Shown here in pieces: positions 37,841 to 46,159 of a stretch of DNA of 64,000 nt. A program made the position numbers and the translations under genes. Source of the stretch: an uncultured bacterium (GTDB lineage: Bacteria; Bacillota; Clostridia; Lachnospirales; Lachnospiraceae); assembly GCA_905216215.1 (NCBI GenBank), contig CAJMSZ010000006.1:1-64000 (forward strand). The letters run 5' to 3'. The notes below the pieces were generated by a model. That model searched no databases and had not been told where the DNA came from. It saw nothing but the letters and a program-made list of their open reading frames with translations. Position 1 is the first letter of the stretch. Each line of letters begins with the position of its first letter.

Positions 37841-38884
37841 ATGTCAATATATGTAGATATTGAGAAAAAGAAAGGCTCCTTTTTCCTGAAGACCAAATTT
37901 GAAGTGGGAAACGAGACACTTGCACTTTTGGGAGCATCTGGATGCGGGAAAAGTATGACACTAAAATGTATTGCCGGAATGGAAAAGCCGGATAAAGGGA
38001 AAATTATTGTAGATGGAGTTACCCTTTTCGATTCAGAGAAAAAAATTAATCTGACTCCACAGGAAAGACAGACAGGTTTATTGTTCCAGAACTATGCATT
38101 GTTTCCGAATATGACCGTTGTAGAAAATATCGCAGCCGGTGCAAAGCGTGAGAAGGATAGTAAGAAACGAAAAGAAATGACGGCAGCCATGATAGAAAGC
38201 TTTGGACTGTCTAAACTTAGACATCATTATCCGTACCAGCTTTCCGGGGGACAGCAGCAGAGAGTTGCGCTTGCACGTATTCTGGTGTCAAATCCGAGAA
38301 TCCTGCTTCTGGATGAACCTTTTTCTGCTTTGGACAGCCATCTGCGTTTCCAGATGGAAAGAGAAGTAAGAGAAGTCATTCGTGAATTTAATAAGTCAGT
38401 TCTTCTGGTTTCCCATGACCGTGATGAAGTGTTCCGCATGTCAGACCGTATTGCCGTTATGCATGACGGAAGAATTGAGGCATTTGGAACGCGCGCAGAA
38501 GTATTTGAAAACCCACAAACCTGTGCAGGTGCAAGACTGACAGGATGCAAGAATGTATCTGCGGCAAAGGTAATTGATGAACACCATGTAGAGGCCACGG
38601 ACTGGGGTATTACAGTAGAAGTAGACCATGTTGTAGAAGGCATGACGGCAGTAGGAATCCGTATGCATGGCATTTGTAGCGGAAACGGAAAAAATATGGT
38701 AGAATGTCAGGTAGTAGAAGAGGTTGAAAATCCATTTTCTTACACGATTATGTTGAAACCATGTGGGAAACAGACAGAAAACCCGATAGGCTGGGAAATG
38801 AATAAGGATGTGTGGGAAAAGCTTCGTGCGGATAAGCAGATGATTTCTCTTCCTGTGGAATCAATTTTGTGCCTGAAGGAGTGA
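37841..38884 (+). CDS. modC: Molybdate ABC transporter ATPase
   Basis: The ATG at 37841 (MSIYVDIEKKKG) follows AAAGGAGAAATCTA. The protein has Walker A G-A-S-G-C-G-K-S (about 30-37), signature L-S-G-G-Q-Q-Q-R (about 133), Walker B I-L-L-L-D-E-P (about 153) and the H-loop V-S-H-D. The C-terminal ~110 residues form a TOBE/Mop-like regulatory domain (AGARLTGCKNVSAAKV, VGIRMHGICSG). It energises molybdate import. moeA starts 4 bases after the stop. Confidence 0.95.
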   Translation: MSIYVDIEKKKGSFFLKTKFEVGNETLALLGASGCGKSMTLKCIAGMEKPDKGKIIVDGVTLFDSEKKINLTPQERQTGLLFQNYALFPNMTVVENIAAGAKREKDSKKRKEMTAAMIESFGLSKLRHHYPYQLSGGQQQRVALARILVSNPRILLLDEPFSALDSHLRFQMEREVREVIREFNKSVLLVSHDRDEVFRMSDRIAVMHDGRIEAFGTRAEVFENPQTCAGARLTGCKNVSAAKVIDEHHVEATDWGITVEVDHVVEGMTAVGIRMHGICSGNGKNMVECQVVEEVENPFSYTIMLKPCGKQTENPIGWEMNKDVWEKLRADKQMISLPVESILCLKE

Positions 38885-38887
38885 TAA

Positions 38888-40108
38888 ATGCGTATGAGTA
38901 AAAGTACAGATTATCTGACCGCGCGTCAGACATTGCTTGATATAGTGAAAACAATTGACAAGGAGCAGATTGCGCTGGAAGATGGAGCGGGAAGAATTCT
39001 TGCCATGAATCTGGTGGCTGATGAGAATGTTCCTCCATTTGACCGGTCTGCCTATGATGGGTATGCGTTCCGTTCAGCAGATGTGGCTGAGGCATCGGAA
39101 GAACATCCGGTAACTCTGAAAATAATAGAAGAAATTCCGGCCGGTTCGGTAGGAACAAAACAGGTAACTCCCGGAACGGCTGTAAAGATTTTGACAGGTG
39201 CACCGGTGCCTTCAGGGGCAGATGTAGTGATTAATTATGAGGCTACCGAATTCACCGATGAGCATGTGACCGTTTTTCGACCGATGAAGCATGATGCCAA
39301 TATTGTAAAGACTGGTGAGGATGTAGAGAAAGGCCAGATTCTTGCAAGTGCAGGGACTGTAATTGATGTAGGACTTCTTGGAAGTCTTGCATCTCAGGGC
39401 ATTGTCAGACCGGAGGTGTATAAGAGACCGATGGTTGGAATCATTTCTACGGGAAGTGAAGTGGTGGAAGCGGACCAGAAAGCAGGACCGGGAAAGATTC
39501 ATAATTCGAACCGATACACATTGGATGTGGCTCTGCGAAAGATTGGCTGTGAGCCGAAATATTTTGGAATTGCAGGAGACCGGAAGGAAGATATTCATAG
39601 GCTGCTTGAGCAGGCACTTGAAATCTGCGATGCGATTCTTTTAACTGGTGGAGTATCTGTCGGAGATTATGATGTGACCCCGGATGCAATGGAAATGGCA
39701 GGAATAAAGATTCTTGTCCGTGGAGTAAGCATTAAGCCGGGGATGGCTTGTGCTTACGGAGAGAAAAATGGGATAATTATTTGTGGACTTTCTGGGAATC
39801 CGGCATCTTGTATTACAAATTTTTATGCAATTGTGTTGCCTGCACTTCAGAAACTTGCAGGGCGGGCAAACCCAATACCGGAAGAAATTGAGATGGAACT
39901 TGCAGAAGAATGCCGAAAGAAGAGTCCGGTGACCAGATTTTTAAGAGGAAGGCTGAGCCTTGCCGATGGAACTGTGAAGATGATACCTACAAAGTCACAA
40001 GGAAATGTGGTACTCAGCAGTACTATTGGATGTGATGCAATGGCAATTGTTCCGGCAGGACATGGACCAGTTGCAGCAGGAGCCAAGTTGAAAGGATTTT
40101 TGCTATGA
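38888..40108 (+). CDS. moeA: Molybdopterin molybdotransferase MoeA
   Basis: MoeA inserts molybdenum into adenylated molybdopterin. The 406-aa protein has the usual four domains: the N-terminal part with NVPPFDRSAYDGYAFRS, the middle with V-K-I-L-T-G-A-P-V-P-S-G-A-D, the MogA-like domain with IISTGSEVVEADQKAGPGKIHNSN in outline and L-L-T-G-G-V-S-V-G-D-Y-D, and the C-terminal barrel (ITNFYAIVLPALQ, KSQGNVVLSSTIGCDAM). Its TGG-S-GD-D motif binds the pterin and Mg. It is translationally linked to the next gene by a 4-base overlap. Confidence 0.95.
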   Translation: MRMSKSTDYLTARQTLLDIVKTIDKEQIALEDGAGRILAMNLVADENVPPFDRSAYDGYAFRSADVAEASEEHPVTLKIIEEIPAGSVGTKQVTPGTAVKILTGAPVPSGADVVINYEATEFTDEHVTVFRPMKHDANIVKTGEDVEKGQILASAGTVIDVGLLGSLASQGIVRPEVYKRPMVGIISTGSEVVEADQKAGPGKIHNSNRYTLDVALRKIGCEPKYFGIAGDRKEDIHRLLEQALEICDAILLTGGVSVGDYDVTPDAMEMAGIKILVRGVSIKPGMACAYGEKNGIIICGLSGNPASCITNFYAIVLPALQKLAGRANPIPEEIEMELAEECRKKSPVTRFLRGRLSLADGTVKMIPTKSQGNVVLSSTIGCDAMAIVPAGHGPVAAGAKLKGFLL

Positions 40109-41121
40109 AAAAGATAAGAGTAGAAGAGGCAGTGGGGATGACTCTTTGTCATGATATTACTGCTATGAGGGATGGATTTAAGGGAGCGGCCTTTAAGAGG
40201 GGACATGTCATTACAGAAGAAGACGTCCCAGAGCTTTTGAAGATTGGAAAACAGAGGGTTTATATATGGGAAGAGCATGCAGGAGAGATTCATGAAGAGG
40301 ATGCGGCCAGACGCATGGCTGCTATGACTCCGGTAACAGGTGCACATTATACAGAACCTTCTGAAGGAAAAGTGCTTCTTATGGCAGACACACGGGGGAT
40401 GTTCCGTGTGAACAGAGATTTGCTTGAAAAGGTAAATAAAATTGGAGATATTACGATTTCTACACTTCCGGATCACTATCCGGTAGAGGCAGGTGCACGT
40501 CTTGCTTCTATGCGAATTGTTCCATTGGTTACAAAAGAAACGCAGATTATAGAAGCGGAGGCACTTTGTTCAGAAGAGAAGCTTCTGGATCTTCGTCCAT
40601 ATCAGGAACGGAAAGCAGGCGTGATTATTACCGGTTCAGAAGTATATTATGGACGTATTAAAGATAAGTTTGAACCGGTAGTCCGCCAGAAATTAAAAGC
40701 ATATCCGGGTGAAATTGTGGGAGTTACCATTTGTGATGACAATCTGGATATGATTGTGAATGCAGCAAAAGAACATCTGGCAAATGGAGCCGATTTTCTG
40801 ATTTTTACGGGCGGTATGTCCGTTGACCCGGATGACCTTACCCCAACGGCAGTGAGACAGCTTGGGGCAGAGATTATTACTCACGGTGTTCCGTCGCAGC
40901 CGGGAAATATGACCTTGGTTGCGTATTATGGAGATATTCCGATTCTTGGTGTTCCGGGAGCGGCAATCAGCCTTCCTACCACCATTTTTGATGTGCTCCT
41001 GCCACAGATTTATGCAGGAGATAAGATTACAAAAGAAGATTTAGTACGATTAGGAGATGGCGGTTTATGCCAGCTTTGTAAGCCTTGCCATTTTCCAAAT
41101 TGTACGTTCGGGAGGTATTAG
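40105..41121 (+). CDS. Second molybdopterin-binding protein (MoeA/CinA-like) with Cys-rich tail
   Basis: This 338-aa protein has the MoCF-binding domain in its second half (AGVIITGSEVYYGRIKDKF, FLIFTGGMSVDPDDLTPTAV, GVPSQPGNMTLVAYYG). The N-terminal half is unlike canonical MoeA and starts VEEAVGMTLCHDITAMRDGFKGAAFKRGH. The extreme C-terminus is C-Q-L-C-K-P-C-H-F-P-N-C-T-F, four cysteines that could bind Fe-S or zinc. Such proteins occur in clostridial molybdenum loci that serve molybdenum hydroxylases. It probably handles or senses the cofactor at a late step, but the exact reaction is unknown. Confidence 0.8.
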   Translation: MKKIRVEEAVGMTLCHDITAMRDGFKGAAFKRGHVITEEDVPELLKIGKQRVYIWEEHAGEIHEEDAARRMAAMTPVTGAHYTEPSEGKVLLMADTRGMFRVNRDLLEKVNKIGDITISTLPDHYPVEAGARLASMRIVPLVTKETQIIEAEALCSEEKLLDLRPYQERKAGVIITGSEVYYGRIKDKFEPVVRQKLKAYPGEIVGVTICDDNLDMIVNAAKEHLANGADFLIFTGGMSVDPDDLTPTAVRQLGAEIITHGVPSQPGNMTLVAYYGDIPILGVPGAAISLPTTIFDVLLPQIYAGDKITKEDLVRLGDGGLCQLCKPCHFPNCTFGRY

Positions 41122-41123
41122 AG

Positions 41124-42077
41124 ATGATAGACGAGTATGGAAGAGATATTACGTATCTCCGCCTCTCCGTAACAGAACTTTGCAACCTCCGATGCAGATA
41201 CTGTATGCCAGAGGATGGAATATGCAAGAAAGCACGGGCGGAGATGCTGACAGAAGATGAGATGGTGGATGCAGTGAAAGCAGCAGCAAGTCTTGGAATC
41301 CGTAAGCTTCGTATTACCGGTGGTGAACCACTTGTCAAGCCAAATATCGTATCTATCTGTGAACGCTCCGCAGCAGTTCCGGGAATAGAAGAAGTCTGTC
41401 TTACTACGAATGGTTTCATGCTGCCAAAGCTTGGAAAAGATTTGGTAAAAGCCGGGGTGAAGAGAGTTAATTTAAGTCTTGATACACTGAACGCGGAAAA
41501 ATATGCATATATCACACGTTGGGGGACGCTGGATAAGGCTATGGCAGGACTGGAAAGTGCACTTACAGATGGCTTTGAAAAGGTAAAAATCAATGCAGTG
41601 TTAATAGGTGGATTTAATGACGGTGAAATTCGCTCTTTAGCGGAACTTACAAAGCGGTATCCAATCGATGTTCGTTTCATAGAGATGATGCCAATGTATG
41701 ACAGTGGAGATTTCAGTCAGGATGCTTTTATTCCGTGTCAGAAGGTGCTGGAGTATCTGCCGGAGGCAGTTCCGGTCAAGATGGACCAAGGGGTTGCAAG
41801 ACTTTACCGTCTGCCGGAGAGTCTGGGAAATATCGGACTGATTAGTCCGGTCAGCGACCATTTCTGCGGAACCTGTAATCGAATCCGAATTACAGCGGAT
41901 GGCAAAATTAAGCCTTGCCTGCATTCAAGAGATGAAGTGTCTATTAAGGGCATGAATCTGGAAGAAATGACAGAACAGATGCGGCGTTCTATTCTTTCCA
42001 AACCAAGATGCCATGCAGAATTTTCATCGGAGCATCGAAGTGATGCCGGAAGAAATATGAATGAAATCGGAGGCTAG
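41124..42077 (+). CDS. moaA: GTP 3',8-cyclase MoaA
   Basis: MoaA is the radical-SAM enzyme for the first step of molybdenum cofactor synthesis from GTP. The ATG at 41124 follows TCGGGAGGTATTAGAG. The N-terminal cluster motif is C-N-L-R-C-R-Y-C-M-P (about 20-28). Further landmarks are K-L-R-I-T-G-G-E-P-L, the C-terminal cluster F-C-G-T-C-N-R-I-R-I-T and K-P-C-L-H. The usual C-terminal GG end is present as GAGGC coding for EIGG. Length (317 aa) is normal. MoaC follows almost at once. Confidence 0.96.
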   Translation: MIDEYGRDITYLRLSVTELCNLRCRYCMPEDGICKKARAEMLTEDEMVDAVKAAASLGIRKLRITGGEPLVKPNIVSICERSAAVPGIEEVCLTTNGFMLPKLGKDLVKAGVKRVNLSLDTLNAEKYAYITRWGTLDKAMAGLESALTDGFEKVKINAVLIGGFNDGEIRSLAELTKRYPIDVRFIEMMPMYDSGDFSQDAFIPCQKVLEYLPEAVPVKMDQGVARLYRLPESLGNIGLISPVSDHFCGTCNRIRITADGKIKPCLHSRDEVSIKGMNLEEMTEQMRRSILSKPRCHAEFSSEHRSDAGRNMNEIGG

Positions 42078-42084
42078 TAAATCA

Positions 42085-42576
42085 ATGAAAAATATGGATG
42101 ACTTTACACATTTTAACGAACAGGGACGTGCCAAGATGGTAGATGTAGGCGACAAAACACCGAGCCACAGAACTGCTGTTGCAGCAGGACGAGTATTGGT
42201 AAGTAAAGAGACCTTTGCTTTGATTCAAAGCGGTGGAATGAAAAAGGGTGATGTACTTACAGTAGCTCAGATTGCAGGTGTAATGGGAGCAAAAAAAACA
42301 CCGGATATTATTCCGATGTGTCATCCGGTAGTGATTGGCGGCATTAATTTATCACTGACACTGGATGAAGAAAGATGCTCGGTTGAAATTCAGGCTACCG
42401 TATCCTGCGATGGAAAAACCGGAGTGGAGATGGAAGCACTTACCGCAGTCTCTACGGCAGCACTTACCGTGTATGACATGTGTAAGGCAGTACAAAAAGA
42501 TATGGTAATTGCAGATATCCGTCTTCTTGATAAAACAGGTGGTGTACATGGTAATTTCCACAGAGAGGAAGAGTAG
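42085..42576 (+). CDS. moaC: Cyclic pyranopterin monophosphate synthase MoaC
   Basis: MoaC completes the first step with MoaA. The chosen start is ATG 42085, eleven bases after GGAGG. Landmarks are A-K-M-V-D-V-G, A-A-G-R-V-L-V, M-G-A-K-K-T-P-D-I-I-P-M-C-H-P-V, S-C-D-G-K-T-G-V-E-M-E-A-L-T-A-V and D-M-V-I-A-D-I-R-L-L-D-K-T-G-G. The catalytic Lys and Asp-x-x-Lys positions are present. Length (163 aa) is typical. It is an operon gene between moaA and the mogA fusion. Confidence 0.96.
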   Translation: MKNMDDFTHFNEQGRAKMVDVGDKTPSHRTAVAAGRVLVSKETFALIQSGGMKKGDVLTVAQIAGVMGAKKTPDIIPMCHPVVIGGINLSLTLDEERCSVEIQATVSCDGKTGVEMEALTAVSTAALTVYDMCKAVQKDMVIADIRLLDKTGGVHGNFHREEE

Positions 42577-42579
42577 AAA

Positions 42580-43515
42580 ATGAAGTATTCAGCAGCAGTA
42601 ATCACAGTCAGTGATAAAGGAGCAAGAGGAGAAAGAAAAGATACCAGTGGTCCGGCACTTTGCAAGATGCTGGGAGAAGCAGACTGGGAAGTAGAATATA
42701 CTGCTATCGTGCCAGATGACGTAGAAGATATTAAAGCAGAGATTGTAAAATGTGCAGATGAGAAGAAGATTTCACTCATTGTAACAACCGGAGGAACCGG
42801 ATTTTCACCGCGTGATATTACACCGGAGGCAACTCTTGAAGTTATTGAGCGTGAAACCAGAGGAATCCCGGAGGCAATGCGTGCAGCAAGTATGCAGATT
42901 ACATCCAGAGGATGTTTATCCAGAGGAGTTGCCGGAATCCGGAAATCCAGTCTGATTGTCAACCTTCCGGGAAGCGAAAAGGCTTCTACAGAGAATCTTG
43001 CTTCCGTATTGTCACCAATCCGTCATGGAGTTGATATGCTTTTATCGGCAGGGTCGGCAGACTGTGCAGAAGAAAAGGCAGTGATAAAAGCAGTTTGTAT
43101 CAGCGAAAAGAAGGGCGAGCAGAAACATCCGGTAGAGGAAGTGGAATTACTTCCAAACCATGGAATTGTAGGTGATGCTCATGCAGGTAACTGGCATCGT
43201 CAAGTAAGTCTTCTTGGAACAGAAAGTGTGGCAAAGGTGCAGGAGAAGATTTCTTTTGAACTGTTACCGGGTGCATTTGCAGAAAATATTCTGACAGAGG
43301 GCATGTGTCTATATCAGCTTCCTGTGGGAACGAAATTGAAGGTTGGAACGGCTATTTGTGAAGTGACACAGATTGGAAAAGAATGTCATGCAGACTGTGC
43401 AATCCGTAAGGCAGCAGGCGACTGTGTAATGCCAAGAGAAGGAATCTTCGTGAAAGTCCTGGAGGCAGGTACGGCCAAAGCAGGAGATATGGTTATAAAG
43501 TTAAATCTTGCATAA
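42580..43515 (+). CDS. MogA/MoaB - MOSC fusion protein
   Basis: Residues 1-160 are a MogA/MoaB domain, which adenylates molybdopterin: AAVITVSDKGARGERKDTSG, V-T-T-G-G-T-G-F-S-P-R-D-I-T-P-E-A-T and the end LPGSEKASTENL. Residues about 165-311 form a MOSC domain: KAVCISEKKGEQK, GIVGDAHAGNWHRQVSLL, LPGAFAENILTEG and the motif I-G-K-E-C-H-A-D-C-A-I, with the Cys typical of MOSC sulfur carriers. The fusion couples cofactor insertion with a sulfur/cofactor-processing domain. This arrangement is known from clostridia. Confidence 0.92.
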   Translation: MKYSAAVITVSDKGARGERKDTSGPALCKMLGEADWEVEYTAIVPDDVEDIKAEIVKCADEKKISLIVTTGGTGFSPRDITPEATLEVIERETRGIPEAMRAASMQITSRGCLSRGVAGIRKSSLIVNLPGSEKASTENLASVLSPIRHGVDMLLSAGSADCAEEKAVIKAVCISEKKGEQKHPVEEVELLPNHGIVGDAHAGNWHRQVSLLGTESVAKVQEKISFELLPGAFAENILTEGMCLYQLPVGTKLKVGTAICEVTQIGKECHADCAIRKAAGDCVMPREGIFVKVLEAGTAKAGDMVIKLNLA

Positions 43516-43580
43516 TAGATGTTGGAATGGTATATTGAACTGGACGATATATCAACAAGATGAGATGTGAGAGGTTACGG

Positions 43581-44795
43581 ATGAGAATATTAAGTGTTAC
43601 AGCCCAGAAGCCTGACAGTACAGGCAGTGGGGTGTATCTTACAGAATTAGTGAAAGGATTTGCAGATATGGGGCATACACAGGCTGTTATTGCAGGTGTG
43701 TATGCCGAAGACCAGATCCGGATGCCGGATGGTGTGGAGTGCTATCCGGTTTATTATAACAGTCAGGAATTAAAATTTCCGATTTTGGGCATGTCCGATG
43801 AGATGCCCTATGACAGTACCAAATATTCAGACATGACAGATGAGATGATGGAGAGTTTTAAGAACGCATTCCGGAAGCGGATAGAGCGGGCAGTGCAGGA
43901 GTTTCGACCTGAAGTAATTCTTTGTCATCATCTTTATTTTCTGACGGCCTATGTCAGAGAGCTCTGCCCGGACCGGATAGTATATGGTTTGTGTCATGGC
44001 TCGGATTTGAGACAGATTAAGAAAAATCCATGGCAGAGAGCATATATCTGTGACCGGATTCAGAAGCTGGATGGCGCCCTGGCTTTGCATGAAGAGCAAA
44101 AAGCAGAGATTGAAGACTTTTATGGTTGTGAGAAAGAGAAAGTACAGGTTCTTGGTACCGGTTATAACAGTAAAGTGTTTTATAGGAATGATGAGAACAG
44201 AGAAGAGAGAGGCAGGCAGGATTCCGAAAAGTTAAGCCTTGTTTTTGCCGGGAAAATCTCAGAGAAAAAGGGTGTCATGAGTCTGATCCGCTCTATGAAT
44301 TACATACCAGAAGCGAAAGAACGGGTGTTGCTTCAGATAGCAGGTGGACATGGAAACACTGAGGAATATCAGCAGATCAAGGAGTTGGCAGAAGCCTGTC
44401 CATGTGAAGTAGAATTTCTTGGAAAATTAAGTCAGCCAGAACTTGCAAAGGTATTTTGCCAGGGAGATGTCTTTGTGCTTCCGTCTTTTTATGAAGGATT
44501 GCCTTTGGTACTTATTGAAGCTATGGCATGTGGGATGCGGGCGGTGTGTACAGATTTACCGGGTATTCAGGAATGGCTTGGAAAAAATCTTCCGGCAAAT
44601 GAGGTTATATATGTAAAACCTCCACGGATGGAAAATGAGGATGAACCGGTACAGGCAGATTTGCCAGAGTTTGAACAGAAGCTTGCTGATGCGATATTAC
44701 TTGCAAAGAATTGCCGGCCTGTAGAGAAAGAAGCCCTGCGAAATCTATCGTGGGAAGGAGTATGTCAGCGTCTGCTTTATCTTTGGAACAGGTAG
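43581..44795 (+). CDS. Glycosyltransferase family 4-like protein
   Basis: The start at ATG 43581 (MRILSVTAQKP) follows GTGAGAGGTTACGG. The 404-aa protein has the GT-B layout: an N-terminal domain with TGSGVYLTELVKGFADMGHTQAVIAG and PEVILCHHLYFLTA, and a C-terminal donor domain with LVFAGKISEKKGVMSLIRSM and V-L-P-S-F-Y-E-G-L-P-L-V-L-I-E-A-M-A-C-G. The E-x7-E motif binds the nucleotide sugar. The acceptor is unknown. It lies between the molybdenum operon and a PHP phosphoesterase, in an unusual context for a glycosyltransferase. Confidence 0.88.
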   Translation: MRILSVTAQKPDSTGSGVYLTELVKGFADMGHTQAVIAGVYAEDQIRMPDGVECYPVYYNSQELKFPILGMSDEMPYDSTKYSDMTDEMMESFKNAFRKRIERAVQEFRPEVILCHHLYFLTAYVRELCPDRIVYGLCHGSDLRQIKKNPWQRAYICDRIQKLDGALALHEEQKAEIEDFYGCEKEKVQVLGTGYNSKVFYRNDENREERGRQDSEKLSLVFAGKISEKKGVMSLIRSMNYIPEAKERVLLQIAGGHGNTEEYQQIKELAEACPCEVEFLGKLSQPELAKVFCQGDVFVLPSFYEGLPLVLIEAMACGMRAVCTDLPGIQEWLGKNLPANEVIYVKPPRMENEDEPVQADLPEFEQKLADAILLAKNCRPVEKEALRNLSWEGVCQRLLYLWNR

Positions 44796-44919
44796 TTTTT
44801 GTTTATAGATAAAATAAATAAAACAAGGATTTTATTATAAAAATCAATTATGATATATGCAAAAGAATGTGCTAGTATAACTGTGTATTGGCTTGAAACA
44901 GTAACAGGAGGGATAGCTC

Positions 44920-45645
44920 ATGTTTATCGATATGCATATGCATGAAATGAGAAATTCCAGTGATAGTTTTCTTTTGCTGGAACAGATGGTAGAATTGGCG
45001 AAGGTTCGTGGACTTGGAGCAATCTGTATTACGGACCATGATAATATGAATGGAAAAGAATTTATTGAGGAATATTCGCGCAAAGTTGGATTTCCAATTT
45101 TTGTTGGGATTGAGTTTTTCTCGCTTCAGGGTGATATTGTAGCTTTTGGAATCACGGATTATCCAAAAGAAAGAATCCCGGCGCAGGAATTTGTAGATTT
45201 GGTACAGAGTCAGGGTGGCATGTGCTTCAGTGCACATCCGTTCCGCAATAATAATCGAGGGCTGGAAGAAAATCTGGATATTGTGACAGGACTGGATGGA
45301 ATTGAAGTGCTGAATGGAAGTACACTTTTTGAGGCTAATAAGAAAGCGGGGGATTACGCAAAGCGTCTTAAAAAAGCGTGTGTTGGTTCCAGTGACTGTC
45401 ATGTGCCGGAAAAAGTGGGGCTTTATGCTACCTATTTCCCGGAAGATATTCATTCTGTTCCAGAATTAATTCAGGCAGTGAAAGAGCGGAAAACGAAGCC
45501 GGCTTATTATAAGGATGGTGGATATCATATCTGGGATATGGAGACACCTGTTGATGCCCCGTTTCTGATTGAAGATGAAGCCACAGAGCGTGCGAAAATG
45601 ATGATTGCAAACAGTGAAATGCTTGCAGCCAGAAATAGAAAATAA
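44920..45645 (+). CDS. PHP-domain metal-dependent phosphoesterase
   Basis: This 241-aa protein has the PHP landmarks: D-M-H-M-H near the N-terminus, I-T-D-H-D-N-M, A-H-P-F-R, and C-V-G-S-S-D-C-H. These histidines and aspartates form the trinuclear metal site. It is likely a phosphatase for small nucleotide or sugar phosphates; the exact substrate is not visible. The ribosome binding site is AACAGGAGGGATAGCTC. It has its own upstream region and a terminator downstream. Confidence 0.9.
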   Translation: MFIDMHMHEMRNSSDSFLLLEQMVELAKVRGLGAICITDHDNMNGKEFIEEYSRKVGFPIFVGIEFFSLQGDIVAFGITDYPKERIPAQEFVDLVQSQGGMCFSAHPFRNNNRGLEENLDIVTGLDGIEVLNGSTLFEANKKAGDYAKRLKKACVGSSDCHVPEKVGLYATYFPEDIHSVPELIQAVKERKTKPAYYKDGGYHIWDMETPVDAPFLIEDEATERAKMMIANSEMLAARNRK

Positions 45646-45764
45646 GAACCTGCGAAGACGAGCAGCAACCACCATATCATCTGTAAAGGTGACTAGAAAG
45701 AAGTTGTTGATGCGTTCTTTGCGCGGTTAGCGGTAAAATAATTATTATATGCGTATACAAGGAA

Positions 45765-45798
45765 ACCAGAAAAGTCCTGTTGACTTCTCTGGTTTTTC
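45765..45798 (+). terminator. Intrinsic terminator after the PHP gene
   Basis: ACCAGA-A-AAGTC and GACTT-C-TCTGGT form a long stem with one mismatch and a CTGTT loop, followed by TTTTC. It serves the PHP gene and separates it from the convergent DUF6472 gene. Confidence 0.85.
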
Positions 45799-45816
45799 TA
45801 TAGCTGTCTTTTCGTC

Positions 45817-45999
45817 TTACATTTGCTTCCTGACAACCCGGTATTCGTCTCCACAACGGTAATAGGGACACTCAAAATGCCGGTCGGAGAGAAAGCGGCT
45901 CATTTCATCTTCGTCCAAATCCCTGTCACAGACATAGCATTCGTAATCTTCATCGTATATATAAAAAGTACAAGAATCACAACAGTTGTTGCCTGCCAT
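45817..45999 (-). CDS. DUF6472-family Cys-rich small protein
   Basis: This 60-aa protein is read from the minus strand behind a TTTAAGGAGGGTTTGAA site. It contains N-N-C-C-D-S-C-T-F-Y-I-Y-D-E-D-Y-E-C-Y-V-C and later E-C-P-Y-Y-R, ending E-Y-R-V-V-R-K-Q-M. This pattern matches the small DUF6472 proteins common in Lachnospiraceae. Seven cysteines suggest metal or Fe-S binding. The gene is divergent from the metal-efflux operon; whether they share control is not known. Confidence 0.9.
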   Translation of the reverse strand: MAGNNCCDSCTFYIYDEDYECYVCDRDLDEDEMSRFLSDRHFECPYYRCGDEYRVVRKQM

Positions 46000-46071
46000 T
46001 TCAAACCCTCCTTAAATTTAAATTCTATTAGAAAGTGTACAAATTTTTTTTCAGAAAGTCAATGAAAAACA

Positions 46072-46100
46072 TTGACAAAATTCTATATATGTAGTATCCT
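46072..46100 (+). promoter_or_regulatory. Promoter of the permease-arsR operon
   Basis: TTGACA (46072-46077) and TATCCT (46095-46100) are separated by exactly 17 bases. The ArsR-like palindrome lies 14 bases downstream, in the transcribed leader. Confidence 0.85.
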
Positions 46101-46113
46101 GCATTTGTGATAA

Positions 46114-46129
46114 ATAGAAATATTTCTAT
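46114..46129. promoter_or_regulatory. ArsR/SmtB-type operator palindrome
   Basis: ATAGAAATATTTCTAT is a perfect 16-bp palindrome with the AAATATTT-like core typical of ArsR/SmtB operators. It sits just downstream of the -10 box of the operon that encodes an ArsR protein. Autorepression is the simple reading. Confidence 0.8.
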
Positions 46130-46159
46130 ATTTCGATATTATTGAATGAGGAGTGTATT

